Assembly (NCBI GenBank): GCA_016708785.1
Contig: JADJFC010000003.1
Location: 186,001 to 250,000, forward strand
Length of the DNA: 64,000 bases
Direction of reading: 5' to 3'
DNA from: Bacteroidota bacterium
Lineage (GTDB): Bacteria; Bacteroidota; Bacteroidia; AKYH767-A; 2013-40CM-41-45
The notes under the pieces were generated by a model. The model made no database searches, was not told the DNA's origin, and saw nothing but the letters and a program-made list of their open reading frames with translations. Every line of letters begins with the position of its first letter. Position 1 is the stretch's first letter. This document shows, piece after piece, positions 46,418-56,914 of this stretch. Position numbers and translations under genes: made by a program.

Positions 46418-48967
46418 TCAAAAGTCAAGTTTTACCCGCGCCCTGACTGCGAACTCTGTTACATTGAGATGTTCAAGATATGTCAATCGCTTCACAAGAT
46501 CGATCCTAACCAACTTGAAGATATTTGAGATCCCAACACTTGCTTCCATATACGGTCGAGTCTCAAGTGAATAGGTTAAAGGTGTGCCGTCAGAATTAAC
46601 AGGTAACTGGAATAAACCTCCATTCTTTTCGGGATTATTCTGGTCACTGATCTTTCCGTACAATAATTTGAAAGTTGCAACCTCACGCCATTTTAATTTT
46701 TTGAATAATGGAATCTTGTTGAAGAAAAATCCCTGGAAATAGTGGCTGTAAAAGACTGAGAAATATTCATCGCTTACAAATTCAAGGAAATTCATAAGGT
46801 TATATGATTGCATTTGGTAAGAGTAAGTCTGATTAGCCCTGTGTATTTCCAATAAAGGATAAGGAACTTTACCAAAAACACGCCCGGCTTCAAGTTCAAT
46901 GTCGCCATAGCCAATTGGAGCAATGAAGATTCGTTTAAATACATTTGCAGTCACAGCACGATAGGAGTAATCGCTTTGCAATACCCCTTCTTCTGCATAG
47001 TCAAAACGAAGCGAAAGAATAGGATAGCCATTGTACATTGGAGTACGATATGTTTTTCCCTGATAGAATTGCTCCTTCGGCGCATAACGCAACGTCAAAC
47101 TCATTACGGATGTTTCTATTTCGCTAACAGGCGTTCCCTGAGGATTATTTTCATCGTACTTTTTAAAGGTCAGTGATCCCGCCGGTTCTTGTATCAGGTT
47201 TTGTAATCCGACAGTATAAGAGAAATGATTTGCATGTTCAATCTGAACTTCAGCAGTAAATATTTTGTTGTAAATCAATTTATCATTCGTGCCTCGTTTA
47301 ATTGATAACAATGCATTATCCTCCTGAACAAATGATAATTCTTGTCCCGGAATTTTTGTTTCATGCTGATAGGTCAGATAAATATTTTTCTGTGGAAAGT
47401 CGATATAAGATTTCTCTCCTATTGCTTTTTTTACTCCTGCAAAATATTTCCAACGCTCATCCTTCCATCCATAAACAACATATGATTCAAGTTGAATTCG
47501 TTCACTGAATTGCTTTGTCGTCCGCCCACCAAATCTGGATCGGAATCCTTCGATGGGATTGTAACTATAAAATGTACTTAGTGGTCCAAGTTCAAATGCG
47601 CCAAAATCTTTATAGCCGGTAAATATAAATTCAAGTACATTCATCGTATGTCTGAATGCAGGTACTTTTTGTACGCTGTCGACCATTTGATAAACCCCTT
47701 TTTCAGATGTGGTAAGTTCTCCATGCCTTCGGGTATCAAAGTATTCTTCTCCAATTTTTAATGCTGAATCCGGAGTGATTACACTTTCACCCTTGTAGAA
47801 AGTATCCGGCATTGCTTGGTTAAAAACAAAGTCTTTGAAACTTAAAGCCCGTTGCCCAAAAATTCCCATGCCGTTTGGACCAAGTCCGAAGTCAATTGCA
47901 ATATTATCTTTGCTCAATAGCCACTCTCCGGGCGAGACTTCTGTATATTCTTGTGTGACTTTTAACTCTTTTACAAAGTTCAGGTTAATTTCAGAGCTCA
48001 CTGTTAACTCACTTTTTTTAACGGCATAACTGGAGTCATACGTAATATATAACTCACCCTGAAAAACCATGTCGGCTTTGTTTCTCGGATAGAAAATCAA
48101 GTGATAGCATTTTGTACTGTCAACCAGAACAGTGTCTTTTATATAGTAACGATAAAAGAGTGGTCCATTGTCAGCTATCGGACTGATAAAAGGATTTGTC
48201 AGGATGGGTACGCTGTTGTTATAGATGTTTATATCCTGATACAAATAGGAAATAAAAGTTCCCATTCCTTCGCTGTTTACAAAATCGTCGTAGTTGACTT
48301 TATGACTTCCTTTGATAATTTCTTTCAGTTTCTTTTCTGATTTTAGGTAGTACACTTCAGAAAGTGTTTCCTGTAAATACATAGGAAGTATTACTTTTCC
48401 CGGCATTTGATTTGAATCCAGATTATTAAAAATGAACTGGAAATTCTTCAGGTACTTTTTGTTTTTGAATTTTTCACTTATGTTACTTAACGCAAATTGT
48501 ACTTTCTCGTATTTTTCATACTGATAGGCAGGAATCTGTTCTTTACGGTTTTGCTTTTTATGGGCAATTACTTTGTCAATTAATTCAACGGCAGGATTGT
48601 CTTTGTTTTTATATCGCTGCTTTGAACCTTTGATCTCTACTTCTCTTAATTCTTTACTCACTTTCGACATTTTCACAGAAATGATCTGTGATTGACCTTG
48701 AACAACATCTTTAATAACGGTCTGGTATCCGATCAAAACAAATTTCAACTTTGTACCATTTGTATTTGTTTCCATAAAATACTGACCATTGAAATCAGTA
48801 TTCCGACCTTCTGTGGTTCCGTCAAGAATGACGCTTACAAATGGAAGCGGTTCGCCGGTCTTGGCATCAGAAACTAGTCCTCTGACAATGGTTTGTCCGA
48901 AGAAAGTTATTGGGAATAAGACCACCAATAAAACGGTAAGAATGTGGAACTTTGAACTCTTAAGCAT
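46418..48967 (-). CDS. DUF5686 family protein with carboxypeptidase-like regulatory domain
   Basis: 849 residues, signal peptide ending at FFGQ (about 25). The N-terminal carboxypeptidase-regulatory-like (CarboxypepD_reg) domain is QTIVRGLVSDAKTGEPLPFVSVILDGTTEGRNTDFNGQY. The following ~700 residues match DUF5686: AYQYEKYEKVQFALSNISEK, PILTNPFISPIADNGPLFYRYY, GELYITYDSSYAVKKSEL, then predicted beta-strands with aromatic periodicity (SFDYAEEG; YSHYFQGFFFNKIPLFK) that look like an outer-membrane barrel. Likely an outer-membrane protein; role unknown. Next to the barrel protein at 49208 in the same direction. Confidence 0.85.
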   Translation of the reverse strand: MLKSSKFHILTVLLVVLFPITFFGQTIVRGLVSDAKTGEPLPFVSVILDGTTEGRNTDFNGQYFMETNTNGTKLKFVLIGYQTVIKDVVQGQSQIISVKMSKVSKELREVEIKGSKQRYKNKDNPAVELIDKVIAHKKQNRKEQIPAYQYEKYEKVQFALSNISEKFKNKKYLKNFQFIFNNLDSNQMPGKVILPMYLQETLSEVYYLKSEKKLKEIIKGSHKVNYDDFVNSEGMGTFISYLYQDINIYNNSVPILTNPFISPIADNGPLFYRYYIKDTVLVDSTKCYHLIFYPRNKADMVFQGELYITYDSSYAVKKSELTVSSEINLNFVKELKVTQEYTEVSPGEWLLSKDNIAIDFGLGPNGMGIFGQRALSFKDFVFNQAMPDTFYKGESVITPDSALKIGEEYFDTRRHGELTTSEKGVYQMVDSVQKVPAFRHTMNVLEFIFTGYKDFGAFELGPLSTFYSYNPIEGFRSRFGGRTTKQFSERIQLESYVVYGWKDERWKYFAGVKKAIGEKSYIDFPQKNIYLTYQHETKIPGQELSFVQEDNALLSIKRGTNDKLIYNKIFTAEVQIEHANHFSYTVGLQNLIQEPAGSLTFKKYDENNPQGTPVSEIETSVMSLTLRYAPKEQFYQGKTYRTPMYNGYPILSLRFDYAEEGVLQSDYSYRAVTANVFKRIFIAPIGYGDIELEAGRVFGKVPYPLLEIHRANQTYSYQMQSYNLMNFLEFVSDEYFSVFYSHYFQGFFFNKIPLFKKLKWREVATFKLLYGKISDQNNPEKNGGLFQLPVNSDGTPLTYSLETRPYMEASVGISNIFKLVRIDLVKRLTYLEHLNVTEFAVRARVKLDF

Positions 48968-49207
48968 TAATTCTATTAACGAATATCGAAGAAAACGAAG
49001 GTTATTTGCCGTAAATGATCAGATAACCCCGGTTCCGAAAGGTTTTGCAATATCGAAAATTCTCAAGAGGATTTGTACTTTGAACGTAAGTTTTATAGCA
49101 TTTCGAAGCCGGCCAATGCACTATAAGCGGACTTATCGAATCCCGGAGATGAATTGTTCCGACCGGAATCAATCAAAAGATCCTTTTAGGTAACCCTTTT
49201 TCAGCCA

Positions 49208-51637
49208 TTACTGACGACCGGAGTTAATGCGGTTCTCTTCTTCAGGCCCTCGACTGTGGTTCTTTGTTTTCAAATTTCTCTTTCCAAAGCTATAGCTCAC
49301 ATGGAAACGCACAAATTGAGAATCGTACATCTGCGAAAAAGTAGCATCGATGTTTTGATATTTGATCGTTGAATTCTCTTGTTGAGTGAAGAATATGTCT
49401 TTCAGATTTACTCTGATTTGTAAGCGATCGTTCAGGAGCATTTTGGAGATACCTGCACTCACAGACCATTGTGGATTGACCAGCCATGTACCCCATACCA
49501 TTTTTGATTGATAGTAGCCACTGACTTCAAACGACCATCCCTTTTTCATTTCAAGACTATTGACGCTATTGATGAAATAGGAGGTAAGCGACTGATCAAT
49601 ATTTCCAACAGATGAAACACCTTGATACGTATTGTTGAATATCGAAATGTTATTTGAACTTGTCCACCATTCTGTAACATGAATTGGCAAATTTATATTC
49701 ACGCCATAATTATCTTTTGAATTCAGATTTTCAGTTGTAATAAAAGTAGTATGAGTCGAGTCATTCTGCTTCGTAATTTGAGTCATGGCATCAGAAGTAT
49801 GACTGAAATTAAATGTGATCGTATAAAGTTGCTTGAAAGTATAGGACGCTTCGTAATTATCTGTTATCTGTGGCTGAAGATTTGGATTGCCTTGCTGATA
49901 CGTATATGGATCAAGGAAATAGCGGAATGGATTTAATTGTTGGTAGCCGGGACGGTCTATTCTTCTGCTATATGACAAACGTGTCATGTGTTTATCTGTG
50001 AATTTGTAATTGAAAAATGCACTTGGAAATAATTGGAAATAATTTCTTGAAAATGTCTCATTGTTCACAACTTGCTCGCCATCTGCAATTGTTTGTTCTC
50101 CGCGAAGTCCGATCTCAAAACCAACTTTTTTATGCTCTCCCGTCCAATTTATATATGCTGCATTGATGTTCTCCTTGTAATTGAAATGATTCGTCTTTCC
50201 TGTGTCTAATACTGCTTCATTTCCATAATAATTAACATACCTCACATCATTATCTGTCGTGACAAAACTACTCTTCAAGCCGGCATCAATTTTCATTGTC
50301 TTTTTCCATGGCTGAGTGTAATCCAGTTTTACCGAATTAATATCAATTGTAGCCGGTTGATCGTTCGTTGCATATTCAGTTTTTACAACGGTATTATTGT
50401 AATCGTAATAATTCGTACGGAAAACGAAGTCGTTGCCATTGTCATACTTCGCTTTGTCGAAGTCGACCGTTAATTCTCTGCCTAATGAATCGATCTTAAA
50501 TTGATAGTTCAATGTTCCCGTCAAACTATTCCACTTACTGTTATTTATATTGTCGGTAATGTAACTGCTGTCCACAATTTCAGAGGTGTTCTTGATCAAC
50601 GTAGTACTTGTAGTGCTGTCATAGTTTGAATTGAAATTTCCTCGCAGGACGGCAGAGAAGCTGTGTTTTTTCCCAATGTAATAATCAATTCCGCCTTTAA
50701 AATTCTGATTTGTGTAATTTCCTTTGTTGAATGTACTTTGATCAAAAAGTGTATTGCTTCCGTCACTGAAAAAACGACGTGCTAATTTTGTTTTCGTGTA
50801 ATAATACCCTTTAGTGTAATCATATCCGCCAAAAAGATTGAATTTCTCTTTTCTGTAATTTAAGTTTATTCCGCCGCTAGCATCAGGATATGATCCCTGA
50901 CCATAACTTCCATTGATACTTCCATTCAAACCAACATCCTGTCTTTTTCGTAAGCGAATATCAATAATTCCGGAATTTCCGGCAGCGTCATATTTTGCTG
51001 AAGGATTTGTAATGATGTCTATTCGGCTCAATTGATCACTGTTCATGTTTTTCAACATTTCATAAAGATCCTTTGCGGAAAGATATGTTGGTTTGCCATC
51101 GATCATCACATTCACACCTGATTTTCCACTGAGACCAATGTTTCCTTCGTTGTCGACAATAACTCCGGGAGAACGTTTTAAAATTTCAATCGCCGTTGCT
51201 CCTGCATTCACAACACTGTTCTCTACATTTACAACAGTCTTGTCTATGTGATGTTCAATGAGTGGTTTTTTCGCGGTAATAGTTGCTTCCTTTAAATTGA
51301 TCGCACTTTCCTCCAAAACAACTTCTTTTAAAATTATTGGCTGCGGACTTTCCTTTACTTCAAATGCCTCACTATAGAATTTTTGATAACCTAACTGAAC
51401 GACAAGTAATTTATATTGACCGAGAGGCAAATTTTCGAAAAGATAAGTTCCATCGGGTTCAGTTAATCCTGCTTTTACAATTGAACTGTCATTGGCCTGT
51501 ACCAATACAACATTTGCAAATTCAACAGGACTATTGGCTGAATTTTTAATACTTCCTTTGACACCCGGTAATTTAGCTAAAGCTATGCTGACAAAACCTG
51601 TGGAAAGTAGGATGGTAAAAAAAATAAAATTTTTCAT
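49208..51637 (-). CDS. TonB-receptor-like outer-membrane beta-barrel protein (OMP_b-brl_3)
   Basis: 809 residues from ATG 51637 (the upstream ATG at 51673 adds a poor start). Signal peptide about 1-22; a CarboxypepD_reg_2 domain (VKGSIKNSANSPVEFANVVLVQANDSSIVKAGLTEPDGTYLFENL); a plug domain (IEILKRSPGVIVDNEGNIGLSGKSGVNVMIDGKPTYLS); then a C-terminal barrel rich in Tyr/Asn strands, ending FVRFHVSYSFGKRN. Typical of the TonB-dependent-receptor-like family without a strongly conserved TonB box at the N-terminus. Substrate unknown. Confidence 0.88.
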   Translation of the reverse strand: MKNFIFFTILLSTGFVSIALAKLPGVKGSIKNSANSPVEFANVVLVQANDSSIVKAGLTEPDGTYLFENLPLGQYKLLVVQLGYQKFYSEAFEVKESPQPIILKEVVLEESAINLKEATITAKKPLIEHHIDKTVVNVENSVVNAGATAIEILKRSPGVIVDNEGNIGLSGKSGVNVMIDGKPTYLSAKDLYEMLKNMNSDQLSRIDIITNPSAKYDAAGNSGIIDIRLRKRQDVGLNGSINGSYGQGSYPDASGGINLNYRKEKFNLFGGYDYTKGYYYTKTKLARRFFSDGSNTLFDQSTFNKGNYTNQNFKGGIDYYIGKKHSFSAVLRGNFNSNYDSTTSTTLIKNTSEIVDSSYITDNINNSKWNSLTGTLNYQFKIDSLGRELTVDFDKAKYDNGNDFVFRTNYYDYNNTVVKTEYATNDQPATIDINSVKLDYTQPWKKTMKIDAGLKSSFVTTDNDVRYVNYYGNEAVLDTGKTNHFNYKENINAAYINWTGEHKKVGFEIGLRGEQTIADGEQVVNNETFSRNYFQLFPSAFFNYKFTDKHMTRLSYSRRIDRPGYQQLNPFRYFLDPYTYQQGNPNLQPQITDNYEASYTFKQLYTITFNFSHTSDAMTQITKQNDSTHTTFITTENLNSKDNYGVNINLPIHVTEWWTSSNNISIFNNTYQGVSSVGNIDQSLTSYFINSVNSLEMKKGWSFEVSGYYQSKMVWGTWLVNPQWSVSAGISKMLLNDRLQIRVNLKDIFFTQQENSTIKYQNIDATFSQMYDSQFVRFHVSYSFGKRNLKTKNHSRGPEEENRINSGRQ

Positions 51638-52098
51638 AGTCGTGTGTCTGTTATGCGAACATACATCAATCAAACTCTCTTTTCAGTTAATAGTTCGTTA
51701 AGGACTTCTTAATCTATGTTGTCGTTTTAGCGTTTTACCAATCTATCTTGGATTTCGTAATTTGAAAAACAGTCAATCTTTCATATTCCCGCATTAACCA
51801 TTGGAAATTTGGCAAAGGGGCTATTCTAATTGGTAAATCAGCAAAGTATGATCCAATACTGTTAAAAGTCATCTTTGGCAGTCTGAATTATTATTGTATA
51901 TATGCATTACAGTAAATTAATCTGCCGGAATTCGAATTACACTTAGTTAGTGTAAAAATTGATACACACTGTTTCCTGCGAAAATAATCTCCCTCTTTAA
52001 AATTGGCTCATCTAACCGGTAATGTTGGTTCAATAAATGAGATTGAGAATAATTTATATATCGATTAATAAAATTAGTTGTCAAGTTGAATCAAGTAT
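51638..52098. other. Intergenic control region between divergent surface genes
   Basis: About 460 bases between the leftward barrel gene and the rightward 1265-residue gene. AT rich, with no open frame of interest and no tRNA. It must hold both promoters. I see no strong palindrome and no element that I would call with confidence. Confidence 0.4.
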
Positions 52099-55000
52099 AT
52101 GGAAATGAAAAAAATTTTACCCGAATTAAAAAATAGAAGTCGATCAATTGTAAAGATCTGGAAATTGTCTTTCCTGTTTTTATTTGCTTTTCAATCATCA
52201 AGAGCCACTGTTGCCAATTATACTTTCGCCTACTCTGCCGGTAATTATATTGCATTATCAGGAGCAAATGTATTGTATTCCGGCTCATGGGATGATGGAT
52301 CGTCAGCATTATTGACAATTCCTTTCACCTTTGTTTACAATGGAACCGGTTATACCACACTAGGTGTAAATGCGAATGGATTCATCACAATGGGAGCGAT
52401 TAATTCAAATGTTTATTGCGGATTACAGCAGAGTGCTGTTAATTCGATTGCCGGATATGGGACTGATCTGGTTGGTGCAAGTGCTACTTCTTCTATTAGT
52501 TATACAACGAGAGGTAGTTCACCTAACCGGCAATTTGTAATACAGTGGAGCGATTGTGATCATTATAATAATTCAAATCAAAATCATTGGACTTTTCAAA
52601 TTGTTTTAAACGAAACAAGTAATACGGTACAAGTTGTATGGGGAACATCAACGGTTGCAACTACAATGGGTGCGAACAATTGTTCTGATGTAGCAAGTGA
52701 GTCCGGTAACGTTGGATTATTAGGACCAACAACGGCTGATTTTAATATCCGGGCTGTAGCAAATACCGGAAACGTTTGGGCGTCTTCAAATCCGGGAGCT
52801 GCACTATCGGCTGTTTGTATGATGTCTCCAACAAATATTCCTGCTTTTGGCACTACATATACTTGGACTCCCGGAGCTGCTGTTCCAATGGTATATACAT
52901 CTTCAACTACAGGATTTATTAATGCTACACAAGCAATTGCCAGAGGGATTGCAGGAAATCCAATTCTAAAGATTCAAGTGGTGACAACAGGAACTTCGTC
53001 TCCATTCAATGTTACTTCTTTAACATTTTCTACAACCGGTTGTACAAATGCCTTAAGTGATATTCAAAATGCTAAGATCTATTTCACAGGAAGCAATAAT
53101 TTATTTGCTACTACTACTCAATTTGGATCAACTGTAGCCGCGCCAAACGGTGCTCATACAGTAACTGGTTCCGTTGCATTGTCAGAAGGGACAAATTATT
53201 TCTGGCTGACCTATGATATCAAATCAGCAGCTGTAGTCAATGATGTTATTTCCGGATGTTGTACACAAATCATTGGTTCAGGTACTATGGGAACACGAAC
53301 TCCTAGTGTAACTTGTCCTGTAGGAACACAATCAATTGCTACTTCAGGTACATGGACACCAATAGCTGCATTAGCACCAAATTCAAATGGAGGTGTGATG
53401 CTTGTACTTTCAGATGGAACTGTAATTTGTAAATCATCTGCGGGAGGTGCCGGTTACGGAAATATTTGGAATAAATTGACTCCTAATAGTCAAGGTAGTT
53501 ATGTCAATGGTACTTGGTCGTCGATTGCACCAATGAATCATACCCGCCTTTATTTTGCATCACAAATTTTGAAAGACGGAAGAGTATATGTTGCAGGTGG
53601 AGAATATGGAACCGGACTCCAACAAGCGGAGGTCTATGATCCACTAACAAATGTTTGGACAATGGCACCTTCTCCCGGTGTAAACATTAGCGATGCTAAT
53701 TCAGCTATCCTTGAAGATGGTCGTGTTTTACAAGCATTGGTAACCGGCAATCTACGTGTGAATAATATTTATAATCCTGTAACGAATACTTTTTCAGCAG
53801 CACCAAGCTGCCTTGGGATTCATAATGAATCTTCTTGGGTAAAACTTCAAGACAATAGCATCTTGTTTATTGATCGTGATGCGACAACTTCTGAACGATA
53901 TATTCCTTCAACAAATACATGGGTTGCTGACGGTACTGTTCCTGCATCGCTTTACGATCCATTCGGGTCAGAATTTGGTACTGCATTATTGTTGCCAGAT
54001 GGACGGGCATTTTTTGTTGGGGCTACAGGTAAGACAGCTTATTATACACCATCAGGTACAACAAGTCCGGGAACATGGGCATTAGGTCCTGATATTCCCG
54101 GAGCGAAAGGTCAACCCGATGCTCCCGGTGCAATGATGGTGGATGGTAAAATATTAATTACTGTATCGCCCATTCCAACTTCACAAGATCACTTTCCGCC
54201 TCCAACAACTTTTTACGAATTTAATTATCTGACGAATGTTTATACTCAGATCTTAGCTCCGGGTGGTTCGACTTCATTAAATATTAGTTGTTACGTTACC
54301 AATCTTACAGATCTTCCTGATGGAAAGGTTTTATATTCACAACAAGGGTCTAGCCAATATTATGTTTATACACCAGCCGGTACTCCTTTAGCTGCCGGTA
54401 AGCCGACAATCAGTAATGTGATTGCAAATGGTTGTAATGCTTACACTATTACCGGAACTAAATTCAATGGAATTTCAGAAGGAGCTTGTTACGGAGATGA
54501 CTGGCAGATGGCTACTAACTATCCCATCATCCGTTTGACTTCGGGAGCGAATGTGTATTATGTCCGTACATTCAACTGGAATAGTACAGGAGTGCGAAGA
54601 GGGAATTTGCCTGACACTACACAGTTCACAATTCCTGCAACTGTTCCGGCAGGAAATTACTCATTGGTTGTTACCGCAAATGGAATTGCATCCGATCCTG
54701 TTGCATTCACAGTGAGCAGTACTGCTTCATTGAGCAGCACATTAACGCCTGCTGCAATTTGTTCAGGAAGTGCTTTTACATACACGCCAACAAGTAATTT
54801 TAGTAGTGCAACTTTTACATGGACACGAGCAGCAGTAGCAGGGATCAGTAATGCTGCGATCACAGTTCCGCAAACATCAAATCCGAATGAAGTGCTATTG
54901 AATACCACAGCAGGAAGTTTGAATGTTGTCTATTTATATTCAATAATAGCAAATGGTTGTACTGTGAATACACAATCGGTAACAGTGGCTGTCAATCCAA

Positions 55001-55896
55001 AAAGTCCTGTAATTACAAATGCAAGTATTGCTGCATCTCAATGCGCCAATTCTGCATTAAATATTCCATTTACCACAAGCTGTGGCTTCAATGCGGGAAA
55101 TATTTTTACGGCACAACTAAGTAATAGCGTCGGAAGTTTTGCAAGTCCGACAAATATTGGTACACTTACTGCTACCGGAAGTGGAACAATCAATGCATTT
55201 ATTCCTGCAGGTACAGCCACAGGTGCCGGTTACAGAATTCGAATCGTTTCTTCAAATCCTATAAATACCGGCAACGATAATGGATCAAACATTTCAATAG
55301 GGTCATGTGCATTTAACTTTCTTGTGAAAGTTTTCATTCAGGGATATTATTCAGGAAGTGGAACAATGAGAGCTGCAGTTGATCCGATCGCTTATCCTGG
55401 TCTTTGTGACACAGTGAAAATTGAGTTGCATAATATAACAACTCCATTTGCTTTAGTGGATGTATCAACCAGTACTCTCAACTTATCAGGAAACGGTGTT
55501 TTTGCATTTTCAGGTGCAACGGTCGGGCAACAATATTACCTTGTTGTTAAACATAGAAATGCCTTGGAAACATGGAGTGCTAATCCGGTAACTATGGCGG
55601 CGAATGGGTCATATAATTTTACAAGTACATTAAGTAAAGCATATGGAAATAATATGGTCAATGTTGGACCAGGCGCTTTTGCCATTTGGAGTGGTGATGT
55701 CCATAACGGGGTAATTCAAGGCACGCAAGACGGAATTATCAATGACTCTGATTTTAATCTTGAGCAAAGCACGTTGTCTTCATTCTTATCGGGCTACAAT
55801 TACAAAGATCTTACCGGTGATAGGTTAGTTGAGTCTGCCGATTATAGTCTAATTGAAAATAACGTCAAGCTATTTATCTCTGTCATAAAACCATAA
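52099..55896 (+). CDS. Large secreted kelch-like protein with a C-terminal dockerin-like segment
   Basis: 1265 residues; an N-terminal hydrophobic signal region (LSFLFLFAFQSSRA). First a Bacteroidota surface-protein entry domain (YTFAYSAGNYIALSG ... NANGFITMG), then a fibronectin-like stretch, then kelch/galactose-oxidase-like blades (MNHTRLYFASQILKDGRVYVAGGEY, AEVYDPLTNVWTMAPS, ILEDGRVLQAL, ALLLPDGRAFFVGA), PKD/Ig-like linkers (ASLSSTLTPAAICSGSAFTY), and a final dockerin-like duplication, GDVHNGVIQGTQDGIINDSD followed by DLTGDRLVESADYSLIENN. It ends without a typical T9SS type A domain. Enzyme function is not shown; kelch protein of galactose-oxidase fold is a guess. Confidence 0.8.
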   Translation: MEMKKILPELKNRSRSIVKIWKLSFLFLFAFQSSRATVANYTFAYSAGNYIALSGANVLYSGSWDDGSSALLTIPFTFVYNGTGYTTLGVNANGFITMGAINSNVYCGLQQSAVNSIAGYGTDLVGASATSSISYTTRGSSPNRQFVIQWSDCDHYNNSNQNHWTFQIVLNETSNTVQVVWGTSTVATTMGANNCSDVASESGNVGLLGPTTADFNIRAVANTGNVWASSNPGAALSAVCMMSPTNIPAFGTTYTWTPGAAVPMVYTSSTTGFINATQAIARGIAGNPILKIQVVTTGTSSPFNVTSLTFSTTGCTNALSDIQNAKIYFTGSNNLFATTTQFGSTVAAPNGAHTVTGSVALSEGTNYFWLTYDIKSAAVVNDVISGCCTQIIGSGTMGTRTPSVTCPVGTQSIATSGTWTPIAALAPNSNGGVMLVLSDGTVICKSSAGGAGYGNIWNKLTPNSQGSYVNGTWSSIAPMNHTRLYFASQILKDGRVYVAGGEYGTGLQQAEVYDPLTNVWTMAPSPGVNISDANSAILEDGRVLQALVTGNLRVNNIYNPVTNTFSAAPSCLGIHNESSWVKLQDNSILFIDRDATTSERYIPSTNTWVADGTVPASLYDPFGSEFGTALLLPDGRAFFVGATGKTAYYTPSGTTSPGTWALGPDIPGAKGQPDAPGAMMVDGKILITVSPIPTSQDHFPPPTTFYEFNYLTNVYTQILAPGGSTSLNISCYVTNLTDLPDGKVLYSQQGSSQYYVYTPAGTPLAAGKPTISNVIANGCNAYTITGTKFNGISEGACYGDDWQMATNYPIIRLTSGANVYYVRTFNWNSTGVRRGNLPDTTQFTIPATVPAGNYSLVVTANGIASDPVAFTVSSTASLSSTLTPAAICSGSAFTYTPTSNFSSATFTWTRAAVAGISNAAITVPQTSNPNEVLLNTTAGSLNVVYLYSIIANGCTVNTQSVTVAVNPKSPVITNASIAASQCANSALNIPFTTSCGFNAGNIFTAQLSNSVGSFASPTNIGTLTATGSGTINAFIPAGTATGAGYRIRIVSSNPINTGNDNGSNISIGSCAFNFLVKVFIQGYYSGSGTMRAAVDPIAYPGLCDTVKIELHNITTPFALVDVSTSTLNLSGNGVFAFSGATVGQQYYLVVKHRNALETWSANPVTMAANGSYNFTSTLSKAYGNNMVNVGPGAFAIWSGDVHNGVIQGTQDGIINDSDFNLEQSTLSSFLSGYNYKDLTGDRLVESADYSLIENNVKLFISVIKP

Positions 55897-55928
55897 TCAT
55901 ATCTCTATTAGAATTGAGATATGATTAT
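55893..55928. terminator. 13-bp inverted repeat between converging genes
   Basis: Arms ATAATCATATCTC (55893-55905) and GAGATATGATTAT (55916-55928) are perfect reverse complements around a ten-base loop, overlapping the stop of the kelch-like gene. Likely a bidirectional transcription end for it and the T9SS gene that converges on it. Confidence 0.7.
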
Positions 55929-55952
55929 GACATTAACATTGCTACAATTATG

Positions 55953-56774
55953 TTACAGCTTTATAACTCTTACCGTCCCCGATTCTGATTTTAGAAAGTA
56001 AATTCCCGGAACGAATGATCTCAGGTCAATTTCTGTTTCAGTACTTCCGGAAGTTCCTGACTTAACAATTTTGCCTAATGCATCTGTTAGGATGTAGTTT
56101 ATTTCCCGGCCTTGACCATTAATTCTGATCATATCAGAGGTTGGATTCGGATAAACAGTGATGGATGATGTAAGTCCATTTTCATCAATACCAACAGGGC
56201 AGTCTATTACAGTTAAGTCAACTCCCGGGCCTTCGATGTATAATGGACAAAGAGAGGGCGCACCTGTAACATAATAGATACCCGGAGTAGTAACTGTTAA
56301 AATAGTGCTGTTTATTCCGGGAATCGTGTCACCATTATAATACCAGGTAATGTTGGTATCATATGGCTGCATGACTTCGAAGTACATGGTATCACCGGGA
56401 CATAAAACGGATTCACCAAATGGCCCGATCGTAAAATCACCTGTCGATGCAACGGTAAATCCTGAAAATACCCAGCCATCTACGAAAAACTCCGGTGAAA
56501 TATAATCGTTGGCTCCTAGTGTGACTTCGACAGAAAGATAAGATGCTGCATAGGTCGAGTAATCAATTGGTAAAAATTGCGAATTCGCTCCACTAATAGG
56601 CGTGATCGTACTTGAACCGAAGTAACGAATGAACCATTGGTAAGTGTCATAGGGTTGCGTGCTTACCATTCCGGTTGAATTTGGACAAAGCATGGAATCG
56701 CCAACCACAGTTGGATTTTGGGCATTTGCTGTCGTGGCGAATAGTACCAATATAAAAAAGTAGAATTTTCTCAT
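55953..56774 (-). CDS. Exported Ig-like protein with T9SS type A sorting domain
   Basis: 273 residues with a signal peptide (1-18). Two repeats of an Ig/PKD-like module: GDSMLCPNSTGMVSTQPYDTYQWFIRYFG and GESVLCPGDTMYFEVMQPYDTNITWYYNGDTIPG, each with CP and a tryptophan strand. The last 80 residues are a T9SS type A domain (ITVYPNPTSDMIRINGQG ... YILTDALGKIVKSG ... DLRSFVPGIYFLKSES). It should be secreted or surface anchored; function unknown. Confidence 0.85.
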   Translation of the reverse strand: MRKFYFFILVLFATTANAQNPTVVGDSMLCPNSTGMVSTQPYDTYQWFIRYFGSSTITPISGANSQFLPIDYSTYAASYLSVEVTLGANDYISPEFFVDGWVFSGFTVASTGDFTIGPFGESVLCPGDTMYFEVMQPYDTNITWYYNGDTIPGINSTILTVTTPGIYYVTGAPSLCPLYIEGPGVDLTVIDCPVGIDENGLTSSITVYPNPTSDMIRINGQGREINYILTDALGKIVKSGTSGSTETEIDLRSFVPGIYFLKSESGTVRVIKL

Positions 56775-56914
56775 CGTGATTTATTTTTGTCAAATGTAAT
56801 TAATTTGTCAATTTCAATGAAATGCCGTCTGAGAATTTCTTTTCATGTTCAGGCCTGAAATGCATCTTGTTAATAAAAAGTAGAATAAGATATATAAACC
56901 GTACTTTTGAGTTG

